Shown in pieces: positions 1 to 8,000 of a DNA stretch of 64,000 nt (the first letter of the stretch is position 1; every line of letters starts with the position of its first letter). The position numbers were made by a program, and so were the translations under genes. Below the pieces are notes generated by a model, which worked only from the letters and a program-made list of their open reading frames with translations, had not been told where the DNA came from and did no database searches. The DNA is from Cyclobacteriaceae bacterium (GTDB lineage: Bacteria > Bacteroidota > Bacteroidia > Cytophagales > Cyclobacteriaceae), in the NCBI GenBank assembly GCA_013141055.1, contig JABFRS010000001.1, positions 1,736,001 to 1,800,000 on the forward strand. Reading direction: 5' to 3'.

Positions 1-501
1 GGATGGCTGGCAACATTAGTTACTGTTGCGATCCTTGCCGGTTTCTCTTCTGTAATTCTCGTGATGTTAATGGGTCAATCCAGGGTATTCTATTCAATGT
101 CTAAGGATGGATTGGTGCCAAAAGTATTCTCTGAGCTACATCCAAAGTTCCGCACTCCATTTAAATCAAACATGATACTCTTTGTATTCGTGGCGCTCTT
201 TGCCGCTTTTGTTCCAGGAGATATTGCAGGAGATTTAACAAGCTTTGGAACATTGTTCGCGTTCGTCCTCGTATGTGCAGGAATCTGGGTAATGCGTGTT
301 AAAAATCCCGAAGCGGTGAGACCATTCAAAACACCTTTGGTTCCTTTGATTCCTATCCTTGGAATTCTGGTTTGCTCAGCCCTTATCTTTTCATTGGATT
401 ATGTCACGCAGCTCTCAGCGCTTGCATGGCTGATTGTTGGCTTATTCGTCTACTTCTTATATAGTAAGAAAAACAGTGTCTTAAGAAAAGGACAGCAGTA
501 G
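1..501 (+). CDS. APC-family amino-acid permease, C-terminal part (5' end outside window)
   Basis: The frame is open from base 1, so the gene starts upstream of the window; 166 residues are visible. They carry the GQSRVFYSMSKDGLVP segment followed by about four hydrophobic membrane helices, which is the typical C-terminal half of cationic amino-acid transporters of the APC superfamily in the inner membrane. The visible residues cannot tell which amino acid is carried. The gene ends in TAG and is followed within 20 bases by a strong hairpin terminator. The family call is confident; the substrate is inferred only from general similarity to the cationic transporter group. Confidence 0.85.
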   Translation, partial: GWLATLVTVAILAGFSSVILVMLMGQSRVFYSMSKDGLVPKVFSELHPKFRTPFKSNMILFVFVALFAAFVPGDIAGDLTSFGTLFAFVLVCAGIWVMRVKNPEAVRPFKTPLVPLIPILGILVCSALIFSLDYVTQLSALAWLIVGLFVYFLYSKKNSVLRKGQQ

Positions 502-519
502 ATCTGAAAAGTATCAAAT

Positions 520-549
520 AAAAAGACCAGCTCACACTGGTCTTTTTTT
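520..549. terminator. bidirectional intrinsic terminator
   Basis: A perfect inverted repeat AGACCAG / CTGGTCT encloses a 6-base loop. It is preceded by a run of A and followed by a run of seven T, so it can end transcription on both strands. It sits between the permease (plus) and the lipoprotein gene (minus), which converge here. Confidence 0.85.
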
Positions 550-566
550 ATGCCTCCTGATTGGGT

Positions 567-1001
567 TCAATTTGCGATCTCGTTTATGATCGTAAGGTTT
601 GGACTATTAAACTCCGTTCGGTATTTTCTTAAGGGTCGCCAGGCAATTCCTCCCGTTGGCATCCCGTCTGTAAACCCAAAAGTAGATCCACAGCCACCGC
701 ATTGCATGTATAAATTCGAAGGATGAATTGTAATGTTAGACCCTGCCTCATTGGGATGATAGGAGCAATTCACTTCATACGCAGAATAATTCGATGCGCT
801 GTTTCTATAAACGATCACACCACGTACGCCAAGATTTCCAAATTGCTTAAAGCCGCCATCATTATTCAATACCTGATACTCAGGAAAATATATATTGATA
901 GTGAAGTCAGCAAAAGGAACAATCGGAATAGGATCATCTGAAAGGTCACGGTCACACGCCACGATTAATAACAAAGCCAGAATGAAAACACGGGAAAACA
1001 T
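567..1001 (-). CDS. degenerate Rieske-like lipoprotein
   Basis: A 144-residue protein with a hydrophobic signal and a lipobox ending in Cys16 (LIVAC), so it is probably an envelope lipoprotein. The C-terminal half resembles the Rieske [2Fe-2S] fold: a box C79-S-Y-H82, then C101-G-G-C104-G-S-T-F about 20 residues later, followed by a G-rich segment and WRPLRKY. A true Rieske centre uses CxH and CxxH; here box I is CxxH and box II is CxxC, so the normal ligand set is not kept. The longer frame starting at 1043 begins inside the preceding dehydrogenase gene; the ATG at 1001, four bases after that gene's stop, fits the signal peptide. It is the last gene of a five-gene minus-strand unit. Function is unknown. 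Confidence 0.7.
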   Translation of the reverse strand: MFSRVFILALLLIVACDRDLSDDPIPIVPFADFTINIYFPEYQVLNNDGGFKQFGNLGVRGVIVYRNSASNYSAYEVNCSYHPNEAGSNITIHPSNLYMQCGGCGSTFGFTDGMPTGGIAWRPLRKYRTEFNSPNLTIINEIAN

Positions 1002-1005
1002 TGAT

Positions 1006-1854
1006 TCAATAATTATAAAAGCCCTTACCTGTCTTTCTTCCAAAATGACCTTCCTTTACCAACTGCTGCTGAATTGGACTAGGTTTAAATTTAGCAGCCT
1101 GATGAAATCCGTTGTACACTGATGTTGTAACAGCAAGATTGGTGTCAACCCCTATCAAATCCATTAGCTCAAAAGGTCCCATTTTAAATCCTGCAGATCG
1201 TAAAAGCTCATCGATACCATTCACTGAGCAAACATTTTCCTCCAGTAATTTCAGTGATTCAACATAAAAATGCCGCGCTACACGATTAACGATAAATCCT
1301 GGAGAATCTTTCGCCAATACCGCTATTTTTTGAATGAGGAGGGAAAATTCTTTCAAAACCTGGACTAATGCAGGGTCCGTTTCTTTTCCTGAAATAATCT
1401 CTACTAATTTCATCCTGTCGGCAGGATTAAAAAAATGATAGCCAATACAACGAGAAGGATTGCTCAGTTTCTGAGCAATTTCCGTGACGGAGATCGAAGA
1501 AGTATTCGTAGCGAGGATTGCCTCTCCTCTGTTTATCTTTTCAAGATCTAAAAATAGTTGCTGTTTAATGTCAAGCCTTTCAACAGCCGCTTCAATGATC
1601 ATATCAGCTTTCAAATCTGATAAAGATGGTGCAGCAACTACCCTTGAAAGAATGTCAGTCTTTCGATTTTCATTCAACTTTCCTTTCTCAACTAAATAGG
1701 AAATGTTTTTTTCAATGACTCTAAAGGCATTCTTAACTTGGTCCTGCTGTACATCAAACAGGATCGTATTGAAACCTGCCATGGCACATACTTGTGCTAT
1801 GCCAAGCCCCATTGTGCCCGCACCCACTATTCCCACGGTGCGAATCGTATTCAT
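1006..1854 (-). CDS. hbd: 3-hydroxyacyl-CoA (3-hydroxybutyryl-CoA) dehydrogenase
   Basis: A 282-residue NAD-dependent dehydrogenase that interconverts 3-hydroxyacyl-CoA and 3-oxoacyl-CoA in the cytoplasm, in fatty-acid or butyrate-type metabolism. The N-terminal Rossmann loop GAGTMGLG lies at residues 11-18, the catalytic-region GYHFFNP follows in the middle, and the C-terminal helical domain holds GPFELMDLIGVD and ends with FGRKTGKGFY. The length matches stand-alone single-domain enzymes. The start ATG overlaps the pheS stop by one base (TGATG), so the two are translationally coupled. The exact chain-length preference cannot be read from sequence. Confidence 0.93.
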   Translation of the reverse strand: MNTIRTVGIVGAGTMGLGIAQVCAMAGFNTILFDVQQDQVKNAFRVIEKNISYLVEKGKLNENRKTDILSRVVAAPSLSDLKADMIIEAAVERLDIKQQLFLDLEKINRGEAILATNTSSISVTEIAQKLSNPSRCIGYHFFNPADRMKLVEIISGKETDPALVQVLKEFSLLIQKIAVLAKDSPGFIVNRVARHFYVESLKLLEENVCSVNGIDELLRSAGFKMGPFELMDLIGVDTNLAVTTSVYNGFHQAAKFKPSPIQQQLVKEGHFGRKTGKGFYNY

Positions 1855-2876
1855 CAGAATACTGGCTTAAATTGTTTTAAGAAGCGAATATCGTTCTCAG
1901 AAAAGAGACGAAGATCGTCGATGGCATAACGAAGCATCGTGATTCTCTCAATTCCCATTCCGAAAGCAAAGCCTGTAAATTCTTCCGGATCAATTTTGTT
2001 GTTGCGAAGCACATTTGGATGTACCATTCCGGAACCCGCAATCTCAACCCATCCTGAGTGCTTGCAGATATTACATCCTTTACCATGACAAATGAAACAT
2101 GAGATATCAATTTCTGCACTGGGTTCTGTAAAAGGAAAAAATGAAGGCCGCAAACGAATCTTAGTATCCTGACCGAACATCTCCTTGGAAAAATGATACA
2201 AGGTCTGCTTCAGATCAGCAAAGCTTACATTCTTATCAATGTATAATCCTTCTACCTGATGAAAGAAGCAATGTGCTCTTGCTGAAATCGCTTCATTACG
2301 ATAAACACGCCCTGGCATGATCGCACGAATGGGTGGTTTCTGCTTTTCCATCAGACGAACCTGAACATTCGATGTATGAGTACGCAGAAGGATGTTACGA
2401 TCTTCGGTAATAAAAAAAGTATCCTGCATCTCACGCGCCGGGTGATTCTCAGGGAAATTCAATGCGGAGAAATTGTGCCAATCGTCTTCGATCTCAGGGC
2501 CATCAGCAACATTGAATCCCAATCGTTCAAAAATTTCGATAATACGATAACGAGTTAAATTTAAGGGATGAAGATTACCAATCTTATTGGCAACCGGCGG
2601 CAAAGTAAGATCAATATCTACCTGGATAGAACTTCCTTTTTCTCCAATACCCGCCGACCATTCTTTTAGTTTTGCTTCTGCCAATTGTTTCAGCTCATTC
2701 AGAGGCTTGCCGGTCTCCTTTTTCTTATCTGGAGGCAACGTCTTCAGATCATCAAACAAAACTGAAATGATGCCTTTGCGGCTAAGGTATTTTAGACGGA
2801 ATGACTCTACTTCCTGGGAATTTTCCGGTTGAAGGGCCTGTATCTCCTTTTTAAGTGTTTCTACTTGCTCAAGCAT
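1854..2876 (-). CDS. pheS: phenylalanine--tRNA ligase alpha subunit
   Basis: A 340-residue class II aminoacyl-tRNA synthetase alpha chain. The N-terminal coiled coil (about residues 1-80) is followed by the catalytic domain with motif 2 (PGRVYRNEAISARAHCFFHQ) and motif 3 (GFAFGMGIERITMLRY). A CxxC-GKG-CxxC cluster (CFICHGKGCNIC) lies before motif 3. It works with PheT, which is not in this window; a split pheS/pheT arrangement is common in Bacteroidota. The start overlaps the end of the upstream transferase gene by 8 bases. The placement between a polyprenyl-phosphate transferase and a dehydrogenase is unusual but plausible as one transcript. Confidence 0.97.
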   Translation of the reverse strand: MLEQVETLKKEIQALQPENSQEVESFRLKYLSRKGIISVLFDDLKTLPPDKKKETGKPLNELKQLAEAKLKEWSAGIGEKGSSIQVDIDLTLPPVANKIGNLHPLNLTRYRIIEIFERLGFNVADGPEIEDDWHNFSALNFPENHPAREMQDTFFITEDRNILLRTHTSNVQVRLMEKQKPPIRAIMPGRVYRNEAISARAHCFFHQVEGLYIDKNVSFADLKQTLYHFSKEMFGQDTKIRLRPSFFPFTEPSAEIDISCFICHGKGCNICKHSGWVEIAGSGMVHPNVLRNNKIDPEEFTGFAFGMGIERITMLRYAIDDLRLFSENDIRFLKQFKPVF

Positions 2877-3939
2877 TGTTAAACGAGTTCAGAATAGTTT
2901 GTTGCTTTCTTTTCAGTACAAAGCTAATGATCAGACAGATTAATACTGCAATTGGCAACAGTACCCAGTCTGGCTGTGATTTTAGCAATAATGCAATGAT
3001 AATGAAGGAAAGATTAATGCCGGCGATCCATTTTACGGCACTCGCATGTGAAAGTCCAAACGCCAGCAATCGATGATGGAGGTGATTGCGATCAGCATGA
3101 AAAGGAGACTGCATGATCCGCAAACGGAGGATGATCACGCGTAGGGTATCAAAAATAGGAATGATCAAAACACAAATTGCCGTAGAAATAGATGCGTTGA
3201 ATTTTACCAGATGTCCTTCAGGCAATAAAAAATTATAGTTGATAAATCTGATGGCAAAATATGAAAGTACCAGTCCAACAGTCAACGCTCCCGTATCCCC
3301 CATAAAAATACTGGAAGGCTGCCAGTTAAAAAAAAGAAAGGCCAGGAGAGCCCCTCCAAAACAAAGTGAAATGATACTGAGCGAAGTATATCCCGCCAGG
3401 TAAAACCAAACACCAAAGAAAAGCATTCCCAGAAAACCGATCGTACCAGCAAGACCATCAATGCCATCTATTAAATTGTATGCGTTGGTGATAATGATCA
3501 CCGTAAATAATGTAATGAAATAAGCCAAAGGCAAAGGGAGCTGAGAGTCAGGTATTAAATCATAAAACGAATTAAGAATAACTCTATCAAGAAACACCAA
3601 TACAAATACCGGAAGAAACTGACTAAAAAGTTTTTGTCTTGGACTTAAAGCCAGCACATCGTCACGAAGTCCAATCAGAAACATCAATGCAACAGAAATA
3701 AAAAAATATTTAAGTGTGATCCATTGCTGAAGAGGAAGGCCAATCAGCAATGCAAACGATGCTCCTGCCAGTATGGAAACTCCACCCATAGAAGGAACAA
3801 AATCTGAATGAATCTTATGTGTGCCTGGCGAATCATACCATTTAAGCTGCTTGAAGATTTTGATAAAAACCGGAAACAGCAAGAACGAGATCAGGAATGC
3901 TATAAATGAAAAAATAATAATTTGAGTGACTGATAACAT
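2869..3939 (-). CDS. WecA/MraY-family undecaprenyl-phosphate sugar-1-phosphate transferase
   Basis: A 356-residue polytopic inner-membrane protein of about 10-11 helices. It carries the family signatures: HKIHSDFVPSMGG after helix 1, GLRDDVL (the magnesium-binding DD motif), NAYNLIDGIDGLAG, FMGDTGALTVG and the cytoplasmic loop NHLHHRLL. The HxHH loop is of the WecA type rather than the MraY type, so the likely reaction is transfer of an N-acetylhexosamine-1-phosphate from a UDP-sugar to undecaprenyl phosphate, starting a glycan chain. It lies 5 bases after a second, unrelated initiating transferase and overlaps pheS by 8 bases. The sugar used is not determined by the sequence. Confidence 0.9.
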   Translation of the reverse strand: MLSVTQIIIFSFIAFLISFLLFPVFIKIFKQLKWYDSPGTHKIHSDFVPSMGGVSILAGASFALLIGLPLQQWITLKYFFISVALMFLIGLRDDVLALSPRQKLFSQFLPVFVLVFLDRVILNSFYDLIPDSQLPLPLAYFITLFTVIIITNAYNLIDGIDGLAGTIGFLGMLFFGVWFYLAGYTSLSIISLCFGGALLAFLFFNWQPSSIFMGDTGALTVGLVLSYFAIRFINYNFLLPEGHLVKFNASISTAICVLIIPIFDTLRVIILRLRIMQSPFHADRNHLHHRLLAFGLSHASAVKWIAGINLSFIIIALLLKSQPDWVLLPIAVLICLIISFVLKRKQQTILNSFNNA

Positions 3940-3944
3940 AATAC

Positions 3945-5339
3945 TTAGTAAGCCTTCTCGCTTCCGCGAATAAGTTCATAGGCCGTTAACACGATGATCT
4001 TTATATCTAATAGAAACGACCAGTTCTCAATATAAAAACGATCGAGTCTCACACGATTCTTCATGTCAATGATATTCCTTGTTTCACCACGATATCCTTT
4101 GCTTTGTGCAAGTCCCGTAACTCCTGGTTTCACAAAATGACGCGCCATGAATTTTCCAATCACTTTTGAATACTCTTCTGTGTGCTTCAACATATGTGGT
4201 CGTGGTCCTACGATGGACATCTCACCACTTAGTACATTGAAAAACTGGGGAAGCTCATCTAGGCTTGTCCTTCTGAGAAATGAACCAACAGATGTGATCC
4301 GTGCATCATCTTTCGATGCCTGAATCTGATCAGCATCCTTGTTGATATGCATTGTTCTGAATTTCAAGCACCAGAACTCTTTGTTATTCTGTCCGGTTCT
4401 TCTTTGCCTGAAGAAAACCGGGCCTTTCGAGTTGATCTTGATGGCAATTGCAATCAATGGGAACAGCCAGGAGAAGACGGTAATAAATAACAGAACGGAA
4501 AAGATCATATCAAATGTCCGCTTCACAACCTGATTCCTCCTGTCATCCAATGGCATGGAAGTAACATTAAGAACAGGAATGTGATCATACCTTTCCAGTT
4601 CAAGGCCATTAAATGAAAAGGCGCGATAATCAGGAATGAGTTTGACGGTAATGAATCGTTCTTCACCCAGATCAATGATCTTTTTTATTGCCCCATACTT
4701 AACATAAGGAAGGCAGCAATATATCTCATCAATTTTCTCAGTCTGAAGAAATTTCTCGATCTCACTTATCTTTCCAAGGATTTTAGGATTTGAATGTGAA
4801 TCATCGAAAAATCCTATGAAACGATAACCAAATTCTGGGCGAAATCTAAAAAAATCTTCCATCTGCCTGGAGATCGCGCCGTATCCAATAACAATAACAG
4901 ACCGGAAGTTATAACCGCGAGACCGGTAAATCTGCAGAAAGTAGAAAAACAAAAGTCTCCAGGTCAATACAAAAAAAAGAAAGCCGAGATAAACCAGCGG
5001 CGGCCCCCACTTATGAACAAGCTTGAAATCCAAAAGATAAATAGCCGTGCTTGTCACAAGGAAATGCTGAAAGACTGAATAGATCGTTTCTCCGGCAATT
5101 TTGACAAAGCTGAAAACCCGCGAGACCTTGTATGGGTTGGTGTAGAAAATAATAACCAGCCACGATACGTTGAGTATCAGCAAAAAGTAAAACCAGGACA
5201 TGTCATGGCTATCGAACGAAAAGGTTTCAATAATGAAGTGGCCTGTAAAATAAAGTGCAAAGAATAGCCCGTTGAGGACAAGGATATCGCCTACAAAAAT
5301 TAAAAATCTTAGGTATCTTGAAAACCTGTATTTCACCAT
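3945..5339 (-). CDS. WbaP/WcaJ-type undecaprenyl-phosphate glycosyl-1-phosphate transferase
   Basis: A 464-residue polyprenyl glycosylphosphotransferase of the exopolysaccharide type. The N-terminal region has about four membrane helices, a central CoA-binding-like Rossmann domain begins near IVIGYGAISRQ, and the C-terminal catalytic domain has the features KRTFDMIFS, FFRQRRTGQNNKEFWCLKFRTM, SLDELPQF and GPRPHM. It should move hexose-1-phosphate from a UDP-sugar to the lipid carrier. A longer frame begins at TTG 5348, but the ATG at 5339 follows a perfect TAnnTTTG element and is preferred. It heads the minus-strand unit that continues to the lipoprotein gene. Confidence 0.93.
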   Translation of the reverse strand: MVKYRFSRYLRFLIFVGDILVLNGLFFALYFTGHFIIETFSFDSHDMSWFYFLLILNVSWLVIIFYTNPYKVSRVFSFVKIAGETIYSVFQHFLVTSTAIYLLDFKLVHKWGPPLVYLGFLFFVLTWRLLFFYFLQIYRSRGYNFRSVIVIGYGAISRQMEDFFRFRPEFGYRFIGFFDDSHSNPKILGKISEIEKFLQTEKIDEIYCCLPYVKYGAIKKIIDLGEERFITVKLIPDYRAFSFNGLELERYDHIPVLNVTSMPLDDRRNQVVKRTFDMIFSVLLFITVFSWLFPLIAIAIKINSKGPVFFRQRRTGQNNKEFWCLKFRTMHINKDADQIQASKDDARITSVGSFLRRTSLDELPQFFNVLSGEMSIVGPRPHMLKHTEEYSKVIGKFMARHFVKPGVTGLAQSKGYRGETRNIIDMKNRVRLDRFYIENWSFLLDIKIIVLTAYELIRGSEKAY

Positions 5340-5345
5340 GGAACG

Positions 5346-5353
5346 CAAAATTA
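5346..5353 (-). promoter_or_regulatory. candidate Bacteroidota -7 promoter element
   Basis: Reads TAATTTTG on the minus strand, a perfect match to TAnnTTTG, ending six bases before the ATG at 5339. No TTG -33 element is found at 17-23 bases upstream. If used, transcription would start at or next to the start codon. Confidence 0.35.
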
Positions 5354-5396
5354 GCTAAAACAGCCAACACTTCTGTTAAACCAAACACCCCGATAA

Positions 5397-6803
5397 TTGG
5401 CTATAAAATCATTTTTTAGGAGACATTGGGTTGCTTTATCACTGTTCTCAATTGTACTCATTGCTACTGGCATAAGACTCTACCATCTGGACTACCAAAG
5501 TCTCTGGATTGATGAGATTGCTTCCATGAATGGTGCAGATCCAGATCTTTCCGTTTCTGCGGTTATTCGATACAGTGTTGCCGATCAGCCTCCTGCTTTC
5601 TTTCTTCTGCTACACGGATGGTTCAAACTGGTTCCGTTTACAGATTTCAATGGAAGGCTGCTTGCGCTTATTGTTGGATTGGCGGGCATTGTAGCAATTT
5701 ATTTCCTTGGTAAAGAAGTGAGAGATTCCCGTGTTGGGCTTGCCGCAGCGGCCATCACAACCTTTAGTTACATTCATATCTTCTTTTCACAAGATGTCAG
5801 GTTTTATACACTGGTTTTCCTTTTTTGTACACTCTCCTATCTTTTTTTGATTCGCGCGGTAAAGAATTCCAGGTTAATCGATTTTATTTTCTACATCATT
5901 TTCACTTCCGGAGTTCTGTACTCTCATTATTTTGGAGTGATTGTATTTGCTACTCAAGGAATTTTATTTTGTCTGCTTTTGGTCTTTTATTCATTCAATA
6001 AAAAATTCATCATCTGCTCTATCAGTTCTGCTTTTATCATCATCGCAATTATCAGCCCCTGGATACCCATCCTGTTTTCTGATGCTAAAGGCGGTGCTTT
6101 TTGGCTTGAGCCAGAACCATTCTATTTTCTGATAAAGTATTTCTACGTTTATTTTAAAGATGTAGTAGCATCCTTTGTCTTTGCCAGCCTTCTGATATTC
6201 TATTTTCTTCACATTTATAAAACATACCGAACAGATCGAAGAATCGAACCCGTTGATTTTATACTGATCGGTAGTGTTTCCTTAAGTTTTCTCATGCCCA
6301 TTATCTATTCCATTATTAAAACCCCTTTACTCAATGTTCGCTATACCATAATCGCATTACCCTGCCTGATCATCATGATCTGTCTTGGACTCATGGTGAT
6401 CAAACCATCTTTTCAAAAAGCAGTTATAATTATTACCTGCAGCACTTCGCTCCTAAGCCTGATCTTCATTGAGAAATACTATACCGTAAAGCAGAAAGAA
6501 GACTGGAGAGGAATGATACAGCAGGTGATCAAAAAAGGATACTCTGACGATGTCTTTATCAGTCAATATGCATGGTATTGCAACTACTATTTTAAAACAC
6601 TTAAGTCAGACTTCCGATCTTCGGTCCCTGAACAGTTCAATGCTGACATCGAAAAACCTGCAGGAATATGGTGGATGGATGGATTCAGTCCCGCCTCTGG
6701 GATTTCTCCGGGAGAGACAAAATTGTTGGAGAGCGGCTATGTTTTGAAAGAGACAGATTCGTTATTCAGAATGAAAGCGCGTTATTACCGCCGCAGCGAT
6801 TAG
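5397..6803 (+). CDS. GT39/ArnT-like membrane glycosyltransferase
   Basis: A 468-residue polytopic membrane protein with a first helix at about residues 10-28, an extracytoplasmic loop holding the acidic motif WIDEIAS, the QPPAFFLLLH segment and about ten further helices, then a soluble C-terminal part. This is the layout of GT-C fold transferases (PMT/ArnT/GT39) that use polyprenyl-linked sugars on the outer face of the inner membrane. The only start available is TTG at 5397, directly after an in-frame stop, since the next ATG would delete the first helix and the DE motif. It is divergent from the WbaP-type gene and its end overlaps the next gene by 4 bases. Donor and acceptor are unknown. 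Confidence 0.75.
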   Translation: MAIKSFFRRHWVALSLFSIVLIATGIRLYHLDYQSLWIDEIASMNGADPDLSVSAVIRYSVADQPPAFFLLLHGWFKLVPFTDFNGRLLALIVGLAGIVAIYFLGKEVRDSRVGLAAAAITTFSYIHIFFSQDVRFYTLVFLFCTLSYLFLIRAVKNSRLIDFIFYIIFTSGVLYSHYFGVIVFATQGILFCLLLVFYSFNKKFIICSISSAFIIIAIISPWIPILFSDAKGGAFWLEPEPFYFLIKYFYVYFKDVVASFVFASLLIFYFLHIYKTYRTDRRIEPVDFILIGSVSLSFLMPIIYSIIKTPLLNVRYTIIALPCLIIMICLGLMVIKPSFQKAVIIITCSTSLLSLIFIEKYYTVKQKEDWRGMIQQVIKKGYSDDVFISQYAWYCNYYFKTLKSDFRSSVPEQFNADIEKPAGIWWMDGFSPASGISPGETKLLESGYVLKETDSLFRMKARYYRRSD

Positions 6804-7912
6804 AGATTTTTCTTTATCAGAGAAGAAAATAGTTCCTCATGCTGATCCGCTATCAATTCCCAATTATATTGATGAATGATCTTTTGAAAATTCTTCTCCT
6901 TAAAAGAAGGAGCGTTATTAAACATGATTTGATCCATCGACTTGAAATGATTGATCAGTTCTCTTTCATCATTAAAGTAAACCGCCTCTTCTCCAAGCAC
7001 ACCACGATTGAAAGCATTATCATGAGCAACAATCATACTTCTGCAAGCCATCGCTTCCAGCAAAGAGGGATTTGTTCCTCCTACAGAATGACCATGAAAA
7101 TAGGCTGAGGAGAAATATCTCAGTGAATCAAGTTCTTTCTTATTGTAAATACCACCTGTGAAATGAACTCCTGATTTGTACTTACTTGCCATCTGTCGAC
7201 CAAAAGCGTTGGTGTAATTACCAACCACAAGAAAAGGAAAACTGTGTCCGGATTTTTTATAACTCTCCAATATCAATTCAATATTATTCTCCGGTTCCAT
7301 TCTGGCAATCAAAAGAAAAAAATTATTCTTGTTAACATTGTGTTTTGAAAGATGCCCTTCATCAAACTCATTGACAGGGTCAGCGCCATACGGAAGAAAG
7401 TAGGACTCACGATTAAATTCATCCAGGTAGTACTGGCGTATCCCCGGATTATCTGAAATAAGGTATGGGGATTCTTTTACAGCGATTTTTTCTAAAGATT
7501 TTATAAGCTTCCTGACAAGAAAATTCCATTTGGATCGCTTCCACTCAATACCATCCATATTGGTGATAATAATAGGCTTCTGATACTTTTTTATTTTCAG
7601 TAACTTATATGACATCGCTACGCTATGATAACCCGCCTCATAGATGATATCATAATCCTGCTGAAGAGCATGCTTCAGGCAGAGATGATCATAAATAAAA
7701 TTGGCAGCACTCCCTATGATATTCTCAGGACTGCTTATTCTAACAATGCTGACACCTCTATATTTCTGCTGTGACCAGGGGTGGAATGACGGATTGTAGA
7801 CAGTGACCTCATGACCTTTTGCTGCAAGCAAAACAGATATGTACTCCGCGAACTGCTCAAATCCACCATAATTATTCGGTATTCCCTTTGTTCCCAGAAA
7901 TGCGATCTTCAT
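6800..7912 (-). CDS. GT4-family glycosyltransferase with DUF1972 (rhamnosyltransferase-like) N-terminus
   Basis: A 370-residue GT-B fold cytoplasmic glycosyltransferase. The N-terminus MKIAFLGTKGIPNNYGGFEQ is the hallmark of the DUF1972 group, several of which add a rhamnose to a lipid-linked glucose at the second step of polysaccharide assembly. The C-terminal GT4 domain shows LIARMEPENNIELI and GGTNPSLLEAMACR. A longer frame reaches 7984, but its extra residues lie across a perfect -7 promoter element at 7929-7936, so the ATG at 7912 is chosen. The acceptor and donor are inferred from the family only. Confidence 0.85.
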   Translation of the reverse strand: MKIAFLGTKGIPNNYGGFEQFAEYISVLLAAKGHEVTVYNPSFHPWSQQKYRGVSIVRISSPENIIGSAANFIYDHLCLKHALQQDYDIIYEAGYHSVAMSYKLLKIKKYQKPIIITNMDGIEWKRSKWNFLVRKLIKSLEKIAVKESPYLISDNPGIRQYYLDEFNRESYFLPYGADPVNEFDEGHLSKHNVNKNNFFLLIARMEPENNIELILESYKKSGHSFPFLVVGNYTNAFGRQMASKYKSGVHFTGGIYNKKELDSLRYFSSAYFHGHSVGGTNPSLLEAMACRSMIVAHDNAFNRGVLGEEAVYFNDERELINHFKSMDQIMFNNAPSFKEKNFQKIIHQYNWELIADQHEELFSSLIKKNL

Positions 7913-7928
7913 CCGTTGGATTTGCGAC

Positions 7929-7936
7929 CAAAGATA
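7929..7936 (-). promoter_or_regulatory. candidate -7 promoter element for the GT4 gene
   Basis: Reads TATCTTTG on the minus strand, a perfect TAnnTTTG match, with 16 bases to the ATG at 7912. It is one arm of a 9-base inverted repeat shared with the divergent element at 7989-7996. No clear -33 element. Confidence 0.4.
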
Positions 7937-7988
7937 ATGCGACTTTAACAATAAAAATTCATCGTTATCCTGAAGATAAATCAATCCT

Positions 7989-7996
7989 TATCTTTG
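7989..7996 (+). promoter_or_regulatory. candidate -7 promoter element for the O-antigen ligase-like gene
   Basis: Reads TATCTTTG on the plus strand, a perfect TAnnTTTG match, ending four bases before the ATG at 8001. It mirrors the element at 7929-7936 on the other strand. Transcription from it would give almost no leader. Confidence 0.4.
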
Positions 7997-8000
7997 AAAG

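Noticed and set aside
6800..7984. Longer start at 7984 for the GT4 gene
   Set aside because: The extra 24 residues cover a perfect promoter element and have no family counterpart; MKIAFLGTKG at 7912 is the family start.
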